64,000 nt of DNA from Panax quinquefolius (taxonomy: Eukaryota; Streptophyta; Magnoliopsida; Apiales; Araliaceae), in assembly GCA_020205615.1 (NCBI GenBank), contig CM035163.1, positions 134,015,575 to 134,079,574 of the forward strand, in the 5' to 3' direction. Below, piece after piece: positions 34,199 to 46,235 of the stretch; within the stretch, counting starts at the first letter, position 1, and every line of letters starts with the position of its first letter. Made by a program: the position numbers and the translations under genes. Below the pieces are notes generated by a model that was not told the origin of the DNA, made no database searches, and saw only the letters and a list, made by a program, of their open reading frames with translations.

Positions 34199-35376
34199 AA
34201 TAGCAAATAACAACTTATAAGTTGGTTTTGTTCTCGAACAGAGGTACTCCAGACCAAGTATAACCACTTTCACCTAATCAAATTCACATGGAGCCAACAA
34301 ATTAGTAGTTGGTTTTTATATACTAATGACGTTACTCGATCAATAACGGTTCGATCAATAACCCATCCGCTTAGTATTTTTTAACGGTCCGGTTTTAAAA
34401 ACCTTCCTAATAGGTCACAAATTAACTTTACTTCCTAGATCGGTTTCACTTAGCTTCTTAATTTAATATCGTTTGTCAAAGAAAACAACACGTTTGTGCT
34501 CATAGATTGTTTATGCATATAGAAATTTGTTAGTTAAGTCTGGTATAATAATTGAAGTTATTTTTAATGAACATCGTGCACGCAGCCACATAATAACAAA
34601 GGGAAAACAAATTAAATAAATAAATTCAAGAAAACCAATCATGCAAGCAAGGAAATTAAGAAAATCATTATATGTGATCTCAGCAATCAAGTGGGTTAAT
34701 GAAAATTACTTAATATTCTGATTTTGCGTCATTGTTGATCTTTTTTGATTCTACAACTGACAGTTGAAATTAAGTAATTGTAAATTAAGGATTAGATAAG
34801 TGTGGATTATTTGTAAATTCGTAGATGTGCTACTTAATCACAATGCCATGCTACTTTTTTCACACAGTATATGAATAAGAAATAGAAAGGCCGGCCGACG
34901 ATAATATTATAATATTATTGATGTTATCTTATTAATTATATAATAATAAGTGTCATTAAAAGTAAAAAATAAAATATTATTGAAATATATATGTAAAATA
35001 TAACTAACTAAATAACTCTTAAAATTTCCTCCATTTGAAGATTTGTTTCCTCTTTATAGTACGTCTTGTTTGTGATTAACATCTATTTCACTGTTCACTA
35101 TTTCGGCTAACAGATCGATATATGTGGTCGTCCATTGAATGATCTAAGCACTCAGATTAAATATGGCAGGGGCCCGATCACTAGTAGGACTTGCGGTTGG
35201 TGCGATTCCTCCTTGCGGCCAAGTCATTTACCAAATTGCCCCTAATTTTTTTCGTTTCATAATGGTCGCAGGTCCTAAATGCGGCCAGTATGAAAAGGAA
35301 AACTAACAAAGCCAAAACGACATCGTTTTATTTTTCATATCTATCGTTTTCTGTAGAACTAGAGAGAAGATAAAAT
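34199..35376. other. AT-rich intergenic DNA
   Basis: No gene found. Some GC-richer sequence at about 35090-35290 has no recognisable coding content. Confidence 0.5.
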
Positions 35377-37317
35377 TGTTGGAAATGGGTTTGACAAAAT
35401 AAATATTAAAGCATTTTGAGGCTTAATTTAATGTAGGACCCACATTCCGTAAATGTCGGGTCAATGCACCAATGCGTTCTCCTCCAAGAGGAGTATAACG
35501 TGGTATACTTATTTATTCAAATCCATTAGAAATTGAATGAGAAAATTGACTTCAAAGTCACTTACTTGATATGTTGTAAATTGCATAGTCTCACATAGGA
35601 TGTATGAAGGAAATGTGAAGTCTTTATATATGGGATGTTTGCTTAATGGGAAGGTCTGTAGAAGGGAGAGGACCTAGCCAAGGCATAGTTCAAACCCACA
35701 CGCATGCCACTGTCGGGTCGGGTCGGGCCAGGCTTGGGTATATAACTTTTTGGACAAAAATCGTTTAGTATTATACTACGTCGTTTTGATTTTATTATCA
35801 CGATACTACGTAGTTTTGATGACGATTGCTCCCCAACGGTCTGATATGCTGCAGAATTATTCTATAAATAAACGGTGTGGGAACATTTCAAAGACATAAC
35901 ATTTTTTCTTTTATCCCCATTCTGTTTCTGCAATTCCCGTTCTGTAGTATATTAAGTCCCGTTCCATTTCTACAGATCCGTTCCTTCCCACCGTTCTGCC
36001 GTTCTGCAAATATTTTTCCGTTTTCTGAGTAAGTGTATTCATGCACCATTTTCATGCATCATTATTATTAACAGTAAAGTTCGAGTATATAACATAGAAT
36101 TTGCGTTCACTGAATTCTTAATTTTGTAGTGCTACTAATTAAGAATTGTAAATCTATCCTGGAAAGCAATTATTCAATTAATCATTAGCACCTGTGAGGG
36201 GAATAAATTTGCTTTAAGGAGACTTTGTGAATTCAAATGACTCGAATTTATATGATTTTTTATTATTTTAATGATTGGTTTCTGTTTTGCTTAATTTTAT
36301 ATATATTAAATAATACTATATATTACAGATTACAATCTTAAAGCAAATTTACGTTTTTTCTGTAATTGTAGTATTGTTTTATGTGAACAGAAAATTATTT
36401 TATAAAACAAGTTTTTGTTTTATAAAAACTGCATTTGTTCATACACTGTTTTTATATGTTTATATAAAAACAGAATGTATATTCTGTTATCATGTAAATG
36501 ATTATCCACATAATTCTGAAAATTTATTTCTGTTATTATATATGTTACATTTATATATTCTGTTATCATGTGCATGATTATATAACAGTTTGTTTATTCT
36601 GTCACTGTTTGCATGATTATATAACAGTTTGTTTATTCTGTTATTGTGTGCATAAGTTTTAAGTGTTGTTGCATGTTAATAAGGTTTAAGTGTTCTGATA
36701 GAAATTCATTGCATACATTTGATGCACAATACAAACCAATAAATTGTAAATCTGTAATAGTTAATGTCTATTCATGCATTGTCTGTTATAATCAGTATTG
36801 TCTATTCATTATGTTATAGATTTAACTTATGTTTTCATACTTAAAAAATCATCACAGTACTAAGATATATTATATAGTGATATAATACTAAGTTATATTC
36901 TATGATAATATAATACTAAGTATATTATATAGTAATATACTAAGTTACAGTATTCTGCATTTTAGTTATTCTGCAATACTAAATTGCATTCATTTACTTT
37001 ATTGGTTTCCTGGAAAATGAAGACTAATGATTGTTTCTCATGACACTAAACTATGTTCATTTTTCCTTGTATAGTGTAGTAATAATAAATTAATAATTTC
37101 TAATTGTACTTGGCATGTGAGTATCTACATAATATTTGTTTTGGACGGTTCACACATCATTTTGTTAAACAAAATTTGTAAGCAAATTTTTACAGAAATT
37201 CTGTAAATAAAATTTGTTTGAATTTTGTAAACAAAATTTATTGTTTGAATTCTATTAAATTTTGTACAACAGAAATTTGTTTCTGTTTATTAATAGTTTT
37301 ATTCTTGTATAACAGAA
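35377..37317 (+). mobile_element. copia 5' LTR and leader
   Basis: Begins TGTTGGAAATGGG. A TATAAATA box at 35863-35870 followed by a CTGTTTCTG/CCGTTCTG-rich leader marks the promoter. I could not find a standard initiator-Met primer site, so the LTR end is not fixed. The rest up to the gag ATG at 37318 is AT-rich leader. Confidence 0.6.
35863..35870 (+). promoter_or_regulatory. copia LTR TATA box
   Basis: TATAAATA in the context ATTCTATAAATAAACGG, about 490 bp into the LTR. Confidence 0.55.
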
Positions 37318-38099
37318 ATGGCTTCTACTAGCACCATTCCTGCCGTGAGCATGTCTCATGGAGAAAAGTTTGAAAAGTTCAATGGAACTGATTTCAAGCG
37401 TTGGCAACAAAAGATGCTCTTCTATCTCACCACGTTGAACTTGGCAAGGTTTCTACAAGAGGATCGTCTACTCTTGTTGAAGGGGAAACCGACAAGGAAA
37501 AAGTGGTCATTGATGATGCATGGAAACATGCATTTCCTTCATGAGAACTATGTGATGAATGGTTTAGATAATACATTATATAATGTATATTGTACAATTC
37601 AAACTGCAAAAGAATTATGAGAATCTTTAGACAAGAAATATAAAACTGAAGACGCTGACATGAAATTTTTTTTATTGTTGGTAGATTTCTTGACTATAAA
37701 ATGGTAGATTCTAAAGCAGTCATCACTCAGGTTCAAGAATTACAAGTAATTCTACATGACATTCATTCTGAAGGAATGTCATTAAGTGATTCATTCCAAG
37801 TTGCTGCAATGATTGAGAAACTTCCACCATCATGGAAAGACTTCAAGAATTATCTGAAGCATAAACGCAAAGAGATGAATCTTGAAGAACTGATTGTGCG
37901 ACTTAGGATTGAAAAAGACAATCGAGGATCTGAGAAGAAGAGTGGAAAAAACATCATTGAATTAAAGGCAAATGTGGTAGAACAAAGACCAAACAACAAC
38001 AAAGGGAAGTGTGAAGGCAAAGAAGCTTTCAAGGCCAAGAAGAAATTCAAAGGCAAATGTTTCAACTGTGGCATCCAAGGACATAAACCAAGTGAATGT
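37318..38099 (+). pseudogene. copia gag, N-terminal and central part
   Basis: It starts MASTSTIPAVS at 37318, with FNGTDFKRWQQKMLFYL and LARFLQED of the plant copia capsid domain. It is cut by TGA at 37618-37620, where the family has Trp after KEL. After a frame change near 37665 it resumes (37701 on) with [35 protein letters not shown] and the start of the CCHC knuckle, [14 protein letters not shown]. The solo LTR insertion falls directly after that last Cys codon. Confidence 0.9.
38095..38099. repeat. target-site duplication AATGT (left)
   Basis: Repeated exactly at 40585-40589. Confidence 0.9.
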
Positions 38100-40584
38100 T
38101 GTGACGCCCCCAAAATAGGTATACAACACCCATTCTGAGTAGCCAAATACATGGTACAAAAAGCAAACTACAACTTCAATAATACAATTGTCGTGCAAAA
38201 TACGACAACACATACTGTGAGTTTAAATACAAATATTGTCTTTTAGACAATATCCACACCCAAATAAGTCCTCATTATAATTATTCATACACTATTTTAC
38301 AGAAATAGTGAGGACAGCTAAAACATCTTTCTAGAACCATCATTCCATACCCCGACTAGATCCTCTTGCTATGTTCTCACCTCCTAAGAAAAAAATGGAA
38401 CAAAAAGGAAAAGGGTGAGCTCAACTAGCCCAAGAAAAAATATTATGACTAAGATAATATACAACAAATTATCATTAGTCTTCAACAGAAAAAATCGATA
38501 GAATATAATGACAACAAGTTTTAGATCAACAAACACAACGAAATAGCAATCCATTAGAAGAGTCACGTAGAGAATGAATTCTACTATCTTCTAAGATTTA
38601 AGAGTCCATCATCAATATTTTATCCTCAGTAACATCAATCAATATACATCTTTTAATCAAATATTCATCTTTGCACTACTGAGCCAGAGATATTCATCAA
38701 GTATCACCAAATTGGTTATGTTCATCTCAACACTGCTCACCTTTTCACTTTTTCTGGGCAAAGATATTCATTAATCATTCATCTTTGCACTACGTGCCAA
38801 AGATATTCAAGATATCATCATTTAGGACCGAGGATGATGAAAATATTTTAAAGAAAACGAATCCAATTGAGATGGAAGGACAAATATTAGGGATTCAGAT
38901 AACGCTTTTATCCAAGATCAATAATACTCCATAATAACCAATTTTGAAGCGAAATTCAAAAATAACGATCAAAACATGGATACAATCAAAGATAGTAGCT
39001 AAAATAGACATCTTGGACAAAAAGAAAAATTTTTATTTTTCTAATGAATAATCTCAGATTCGTGAATAAGTATCGATATATCGTGAATAGTAACCCCGAC
39101 ACAAAAAGTTCCAAATTTGATTAAAAGTTCACCAATATTCGCAAAATGATATTGAAGAAAATAATATCATTTAAGAAGAAAATAACATCCTTTACCTCAA
39201 AATAACCGTATTTCATTTGAATTTGGGCATAGTCTTGTGATGAACTTGCAACCAGATAAAGCAACACTCAAAGTATCAAAATACTCGGAAGAATACGCCG
39301 ATAATCTAGAGAAAAGAAAACTTGTTTTACGGTGTGATTTTCAATTCTAACCTAAAGGCTCTATTTATAGGAAAATCTTTAACGCCAAGGGAGACTAAAT
39401 AATAAAATAATATTATTATTAATTACAATTCCTACGCATGCTTTGAATTTTTGGGCAGCAATGTTGGAAGAATTCAGCAGCCTATGTGTGTATTCCACCA
39501 ACCAAAAGTGGGCCCCCATAAATTTAATAAAAAATTATTTTATTTATCGAAACTTTAATAATTCATAGAAAATAGCCCGTTTATCAAAAAAATACGAATT
39601 TTATGTCCATTCTGCCTGAAATCGAATTCTCTACAACTTTGCAGAAGAAAGTTTTTTCAAATTCCCAACAGAAAATATCCAAAATCCACAAACGGGTAAT
39701 TTTTAATACCTCCACTTTGATAAAATACTGATAAAATACCTCAACATTAATTCCTTTATTAATAACCACATAAATAAATTCATCATTTATATCCACATCA
39801 AATAAATATTTTCTTATCATATAAATCAATAATTAATTATTCATAAATAATATTACAAAATCATAATTATGACAACCAGGCCGTTCCTAGGAAATAAGGG
39901 GCTTTCCAATAAGGATTTCTCCTTACTGGCGCGCAATTAGGTGACCAAACCTCTCCTTAGACAGAACTTTCTAGACATTTCCAATAATGTTATCTAATAA
40001 TATTATTCAAATAATATGAATTATTGATCCGATAATGGAAAATATCGTGCGGTGACAATTATTGAAACAACAATAATATAAACTATCAACGCAGGAATTA
40101 TTGAATCAATAAAATAAAATATTGAAAAGTAACTACTGTAACAAATATTGAGTAGTGTCTTCTTACGTACGAATCAATAATTCAATAACACACGTGCAAT
40201 ACTGCAGTGTCATCTTGTACACCACGCCAGACATCAGTATTTTAACCACCGTGTATTCCAACAAAAGTGTTAATTGAGTAATAATTATGTCGTTATTTAT
40301 AAAAACTCATACTTTTTCGTTTTCTTCATCCGACAATTATTCAGTTATGAGCCCCACGAATGGTCATTGTTTGTCGTCATTTAATATTCCCAAACAAAAA
40401 AGAATATTTCACGACCAAAAGAATATTCCCCGACAAAAATGAATATTTTATAACCACTTGCTTATTTTGCAAAATTTGCACATTTCACCCATAACCAAAT
40501 CATTATATCAAATTAACACCTTATTAATTTAGAATAATGAATAGAGAAAATTCAATTTTATTTATAATAAGTTGGGGTCTTACA
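38100..40584 (-). mobile_element. 2.5-kb solo LTR inserted in the copia gag zinc knuckle
   Basis: Minus-strand start TGTAAGACCCCAAC (40584) and end GGGGGCGTCACA (38100). Perfect TSD AATGT. It contains the GCACTAC tandem module (38660-38815) and a TATAAATA box at 39362-39369. Same family as the LTRs of the Tekay-type element. No internal sequence, so it arose by LTR-LTR recombination. Confidence 0.92.
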
Positions 40585-41138
40585 AATGTCGCAAGCCAAA
40601 GAAGTTCATGAAAGAACAAAAGCCTCAAGCAAATGTGACAGAACTAGATAAGCTTTCTAAAAATATTTCAGACATTAATCTTTCTGCAGTTGTATCTGAA
40701 TGTAATTTGGTAGGAAACCCCAAAGAATGGTACGTGGACACTGGGGCTACTCGCCACATTTGTTCCAACAAATGGATGTTTTTTACTTATAAACCAATAG
40801 AAAATGATGATAAACTCTTCATGGGAAACTCCTCAAGTTCAAAAGTTGAAGGACGTGGAAAGATTGTACTGAAAATGACATCTGGCAAAGAACTGACTTT
40901 GAACGAAGTGCTTCATGTGCCTGATATCCGCAAAAATCTAGTTTTTGGGTCACTACTTAGCAAGAATGGCTTCAAGTTGGTGTTTGTGTCTGATAAGTTT
41001 GAGTTTGTACTCACTAAAAATGATATGTTTGTAGGAAAGGGCTACATGACTGATGGGCTCTTTAAGATGAATGTTATGATCATTGTCTTATCAAGTCTAT
41101 TGATAATAATAAAATTAATTCTTCTGCTTACTTGTTAG
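40585..41138 (+). pseudogene. copia gag end and aspartic protease
   Basis: The frame resumes across the solo LTR within the zinc knuckle, then reaches [18 protein letters not shown] with the protease DTG motif, [16 protein letters not shown], and [20 protein letters not shown]. This is the copia retropepsin linked to the GAG-pre-integrase region. Long and intact to 41138, then frameshifted. Confidence 0.92.
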
Positions 41139-42110
41139 AATCTTCAAATATATGGCATGCTAGATTAGGACATGTTAATTATAATACTTTGCGTAGATTA
41201 ATTAATTTAGAATTCTTGCCTAAATTTGATATTAATCAAAAACATAAATGTGAAATTTGTGTGGAATAAAAAATGACAAGATTACCCTTTCATTCTGTTG
41301 AAAGGAAAACTAAACCTCTAGATTTAATTCACATTGATATATGTGACTTAAAGTTTGTGCAAACAAGAGGTGAGAAAAAATATTTTATTACCTTTATTGA
41401 TGATTGCACAAGATATTGTTATATATATTTGCTAAGAAGCAAAGATGAGGCAATAGAAATGTTTCAACTTTATAAAAATGAAGTTGAAAATCAACTTAGC
41501 AAAATGATTAAAGCAAAATGAAGCGATAGAGGTGGTGAATATGAATCACCATTTGAAGATATATGCTCTACTCATGGTATTATTCACCAAACAACTGCTC
41601 CTTATTCACCTCAATCTAACGGTATTGCTGAACGCAAGAACCGAACATTGAAAGAAATGTTGAATGTTATGTTAAATAGTTCTGGAGCACCCCGAAATTT
41701 GTGGGGGGGAAGCTTTGCTTTCTGCCAATTATATTCTTAACAAAGTGCCTCATAAGAAAACTCATAAAACACCTTATGAATTATGGAAAGGTCATAGACT
41801 TAGCTATAAATACTTAAGAGTGTGGGGGTGTCTAGCAAAAGTGATGGTTCCTAAACCTAAAAAGGTTAAGATAAGACCAAAAATAATTGATTGTGTTTTC
41901 ATTGGTTATGCAAATAACATCAGTGCTTATCGCATTCTTGTTCATAAATCTGAAATTAGTGATATTCATGTTAATACATTTATTGAATCAAGAGATGCAT
42001 CATTCTTTGAGATTATTTTTCCATATAATGAAAATAAAGATTCAAATTCAAACAAAAGACCTTTGGATGCTACTAGTAATAATCCTGAAAATATAGAAAA
42101 GAGTCTGTAG
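41139..42110 (+). pseudogene. copia integrase
   Basis: The HHCC zinc-binding part reads WHARLGHVNYNTL ... CEIC near 41150-41262, followed by TAA at 41267-41269. The core has DLIHIDICD (first Asp) and [16 protein letters not shown] (41273-41518), then TGA at 41519-41521 just before SDRGGEYESPFED, and SNGIAERKNRTLKEM with the catalytic Glu. After a frame change near 41700 it continues HKTPYELWKGHRLSYKYLRV to 42110. All catalytic residues can be seen, but the frame is broken. Confidence 0.9.
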
Positions 42111-42112
42111 TG

Positions 42113-43087
42113 GATGAACCTAGACGTAGCAAAAGGGCAAGGACTTCAAAGTCTTTTGGTCCAGATTTTCTAAATTTTTTGTTAGAAAACGATCCTCAAA
42201 CGTACAAGGAAGCAATATCCTCTCCAAATGCTTCTCATTAGAAAGAAACAATTAATAATGAAATTGAGTCCATTATGCAAAATCATACATGGGAATTGGT
42301 GGATCTTCCACCTGGTTCTAAACCCTTAGGGTATAAATGGATCTTCAAAAAGAAGATGAAAGCTGATGGCTCAATTGATAAATATAAAGCAAGGCTTGTT
42401 GTTAAAGGCTATAGAAAAAAGGAAGGATTGGATTATTTCGACACTTATTCACCTGTTACAAGAATTACATCTATTCGAATGCTAATAGCAATAACATTTT
42501 TAAATAGACTTGAAATACATCAAATGGATGTAAAGACTGCATTCTTAAATGGTGAATTAGATGAAGAAATATATATGGAACAACCTGAAGGTTTCATAGC
42601 TCCTGGACAAGAGAGGAAATTATGCAAACTTGTTAAATCCTTGTATGGATTAAAACAAGTACCAAAATAATGGCATGAGAAATTTGACAATGTTATGTTA
42701 TCAAATGGATTTAAAATTAATGAGTGTGAAAAATGTGTTTATGTCAAAAGCACTCAAAAGGAATATGTCATTGTTTGTCTTTATGTGGATGATATGTTAA
42801 TCATGGGTAGCAACAATGAAGTTATCAACTCTACCAAACGTATGTTGTCAAATAGGTTTGACATGAAAGACTTGGGGGTTGCTGATATAATATTAGGAAT
42901 CAAGATTTCTAGAACATCTGATGAAATTATATTATCTCAAACTCATTACATTGAAAAAATACTTGAAAAAATTTAACAAGTATAATATAATTCTAAATAA
43001 GACCCCAGTTGATATAAATCTTCATTTAGCTAAAAATGAAGGTGATATCATATCTCAACTAGAATATTCTTATATAATAGGCAGTTT
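42113..43087 (+). pseudogene. copia reverse transcriptase, first part
   Basis: Markers in order: a TAG at 42239-42241 where Trp is expected; MQNHTWELVDLPPGSKPLGY, KARLVVKGYRKKEGLDYF and MDVKTAFLNGELDEEIYMEQ (42275-42670); a TAA at 42668-42670 within the QVPK-WHEKF block; then CLYVDDMLIMGS with the YVDD catalytic motif at about 42778-42813 and RFDMKDLGVADIILGIKI. The RT runs into the CACTA insertion at 43091. Confidence 0.92.
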
Positions 43088-43090
43088 AAT
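43088..43090. repeat. target-site duplication AAT (left)
   Basis: AAT here and at 44063-44065 flank the CACTA element; 3-bp duplications are the rule for CACTA transposons. Confidence 0.85.
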
Positions 43091-44062
43091 CACTATTAAA
43101 AAAATGGTCATTTGTGATGGCCAAAATCCATCACAAAAAGTAGGAAAACCATAACGAAAGGTTTACGTGATGGCTTTAAGCATCACAACGGCCGTCTTGT
43201 ATACGCCCATCATGAAAAGTTTTACGTGATGGTTTTGACAATCACGCAAACGCTTAGTGTTTTTGTGATGATTGATACAATCACGTTGACACGTAATCTA
43301 TTGTGATTGTCAAAGTCATCACAAAAAGACTTTAGGGATCAAATGTAAGAACGTGAATATCTATTTACGTATATTTTATTTCATTGTATTAATTGTATCA
43401 AATGATACTTGTAGGATTCGAACCCTCCCCCCATTTGCAAACTAAATAACGAGTATTACCACTACACCAAAGCCCAGATCATGATTATAATCTTAAAACA
43501 AAATATAAATGGAAACATATGTGAGTTTACTTACTAAACAAAATTACTTCCACATAAGATTTGGTGATTGCAATGGTAGTCACAAATACTCTATAATGAT
43601 GGTAATATTAGTCCTCACTGAGAGCCATCATATATTCTATTATTTTGTGATGGCTTAAAAATGCCATCACAAAATACTTTCTTTTTGTAATTACAAATAA
43701 AAGTCGTCACAAAAATTTATCTTTTTAATGATTGTCACGGCCATCACAAAATATTGTTTTGATTATTTTTTACATTAAAATATTAGTGATAGCTTAATTG
43801 CAATCACGAAAAGGGTATATCTATAAGTGATTACTTAGTGCGTCACAAAAAGAAAATTTATTTTGCGTGAAAAAATTGGTGTGATTGACATGGCCATCAC
43901 AATTATAATACATTGATGGCAAGATTAGTCATTACTAAGAGCTATCATATATACTATTATTTTGTGATTGCTTAAAAAGTTCATCACAAATTACTATCTT
44001 TTGTGATTGTTTTTAAAAACTGTCACAAAGTTCCGTCACGTATTCTTGTTTTTCTAGTAGTG
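43091..44062. mobile_element. non-autonomous CACTA (En/Spm) transposon
   Basis: The left end CACTATTAAAAAAATGG and inverted right end CACTACTAGAAAAACAAG carry the CACTA terminus. A 3-bp TSD (AAT) is present. Subterminal regions are packed with TTTGTGATGGC and its complement GCCATCACAAAA, the transposase-binding repeat style of CACTA elements. It is 972 bp long with no transposase gene. Removal rejoins the copia RT reading frame exactly, which proves the boundaries. Confidence 0.93.
43413..43475 (-). repeat. tRNA-like segment with pol III A and B boxes inside the CACTA element
   Basis: The minus strand reads TTTGGTGTAGTGGTAATAC (box A-like) and, about 35 bp on, GGTTCGAATCC (exact box B). It lacks matched acceptor arms, so it is not a functional tRNA. 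It could be a captured tRNA relic or SINE head. Confidence 0.45.
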
Positions 44063-44065
44063 AAT

Positions 44066-44695
44066 GTATGTCATGAACTGTACTAGACCAGATATAGCTT
44101 ATTTGGTAAGTAAGCTAAGTACGTATACGAGTAATCCAGGTAAAGATCACTGGAAAGCAATTTTGAGAGTTTTAGGATATTTAAAACATATTCAAAAATA
44201 TGGACCGCACTATACAAGATATCCAGTAGTATTGGAAGGATATAGTGATGCTAATTGGATATCTGACAATAAAGACTCGAAATCCATAAGTGGATATGTC
44301 TTTACCCTTGGAGGTGCAACAGTATCTTGGAAATCCTCAAAACAAACGTGTATTGCAAGGTCTACAATGGAATCAGAATTCATTGCGTTAGACAAAGCTG
44401 GAGAAGAAGCAGAGTGGCTTCGTAATTTCTTAGAGGATATTCCAAATTGGTCAAGACCTGTGCCAGCTATATGTATACACTGTGATAGCCAATCAGCAAT
44501 TGGAAGAGCACGGAGTCATTTATATAACGGTAAGTCACGCCATATACGACGAAGACAATTGCTCTCAAATGGAATTATCTCAATTGACTATGTAAAGTCA
44601 AAAGATAATATTGTGGATTCGCTTACAAAAGGTTTAACAAGAGAGCAAGTAGAAAAATCATCGAAGGGAATGGGTTTAAAGCCTGCTGTTTAAAT
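44066..44695 (+). pseudogene. copia RT C-terminus and RNase H
   Basis: 209 residues without interruption: [34 protein letters not shown], then RNase H with [37 protein letters not shown] and [15 protein letters not shown], ending [17 protein letters not shown]. This is the usual C-terminus of plant copia polyproteins. Confidence 0.93.
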
Positions 44696-44905
44696 AAGAG
44701 TCGTCATAGTGGCAACCCAACCTAGCTGACTGGAGATCCCAAGATCTAGGTTCAATGGACAAACCGAACTATGTAGTACTCAGTAAAGTACTGAGGAGAG
44801 ATTTACTCCTAACCATTCCTATTATGAGACAATGCACATCTGCCGCGAGAATCAGGATAAGATACGCTTTTAATGATTTTTATATCTTGAAATATGTTCA
44901 AGTGG

Positions 44906-44910
44906 GGTAT
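44906..44910. repeat. target-site duplication GGTAT (left)
   Basis: Repeated exactly at 51603-51607. Confidence 0.85.
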
Positions 44911-45278
44911 CGTGACACCCTCAAAATAGATCCAATCCATCCAACCTATTCTGAGTCGCCAAATACATGGTACAGAAAATAACTACGACTTTATTACTAC
45001 AATTGTCGTGCAAAATACAACAACACATATACTGTGAGTTTTAATACCAACTGTGACTCATGTCCCAACTATGGACAACACCTCACATTGATACATTACA
45101 TAAAGGCACAGTCAATAACTGTTTTAGAAATTAAAATCTTTGGGAAGTGATCAAGGAAACCTTCGTACATGGGAGGCCATGCGTCTAGGTTATGATAGAT
45201 ATCATATGTCCAGAGAATTATCCTTGGTTGATCCAATAGACCCCAAAGAAAAATGAGAAGATTACTATCATGTTCCTT

Positions 45279-45545
45279 CTAATGGCGAGTCTTCTTTTGA
45301 CATATAACTATCTCCACCGTCTGCAATTGAACGTTATATTTCAACCAAACTCCAAGATCATATAGGTAGTGCTCGTAGATATACTCAACAAGTGGATGTG
45401 CACAACCCTGTCTTATGATAACACGAGGTTGTATGTCATTAGACATCTCGTATGATAGTGACAAAACACCCTTCCAAAGTTGGGTTCGCCTCACCCTATT
45501 CGGTTTACCAAAATTAAATATCAAATGACGTATACAATACAACAC
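45279..45545 (-). CDS. second copy of the unrecognised LTR-borne ORF
   Basis: Homologous to 12317-12739. Blocks NDIQPRVIIRQGCAHPL, VEYIYEHYLY and LGVWLKYN are kept, then the frame ends early at an indel near 45290. The lost part can still be read in another frame to about 45140. Product unknown. Confidence 0.28.
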   Translation of the reverse strand: MLYCIRHLIFNFGKPNRVRRTQLWKGVLSLSYEMSNDIQPRVIIRQGCAHPLVEYIYEHYLYDLGVWLKYNVQLQTVEIVICQKKTRH

Positions 45546-46089
45546 ACTTATCTAAAATTCTCAATAAAATTATTTCCATACTATTTAGGGAGAACCTCAA
45601 CAGCTATAGACCACCGCCAATTTCTCTATTTCTCTCACCCCGCTTTCGACCCAAATACTACTTATTACGAAAGGAATTGTGAAGCAAAAGGGTGAGCACA
45701 AATAGCCCAATAAAGAATATCATAACTAAAGATAATTAAATTATCAATAGCCTTCACGAAGTAATAAATCAGAGATTTAGAACATATGGTAGATGATAAA
45801 ACTTTTCAACCATAGTTACAGCGGAACGAGCAATCCATTAGAAGAGTCAAATAGACTATAAAGTCTATTATATTCTCCACATTAAAAGTCCACCAATAAT
45901 GTTTTATCCCTATAACACCAATCAACAGTTCCTTTCCACAATCAGATAAATAACTCATAATCATAATTGTGATTCTAAATTCCTCTTCTCATCCAAGACG
46001 AAGATAATTTTCATCACCTGTCTTTACCTGAAACATCAAAGATCATGGTTATACCAAATCACAGTTCATGTTCATAATCATACTAATAA

Positions 46090-46235
46090 ATTCATCTTTG
46101 CACTACGGACCAAATATATTCATTAACAGTTCATCTTTGCACTACAGGCCAAAGATATTCAACAACAGGTCATCTTTGCACTACAAGCCAAAGATATTCA
46201 ACAACAGGTCATCTCTGCACTACGGGCCAAAGATA
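46090..46235. repeat. tandem array with GCACTAC core
   Basis: Four units of the CATCTTTGCACTAC / CCAAAGATATTCA module, as in 13283-13510. Confidence 0.8.

Noticed and set aside
43413..43475. Functional tRNA gene
   Set aside because: A and B boxes are good, but acceptor arms do not pair and the segment is internal to a transposon.
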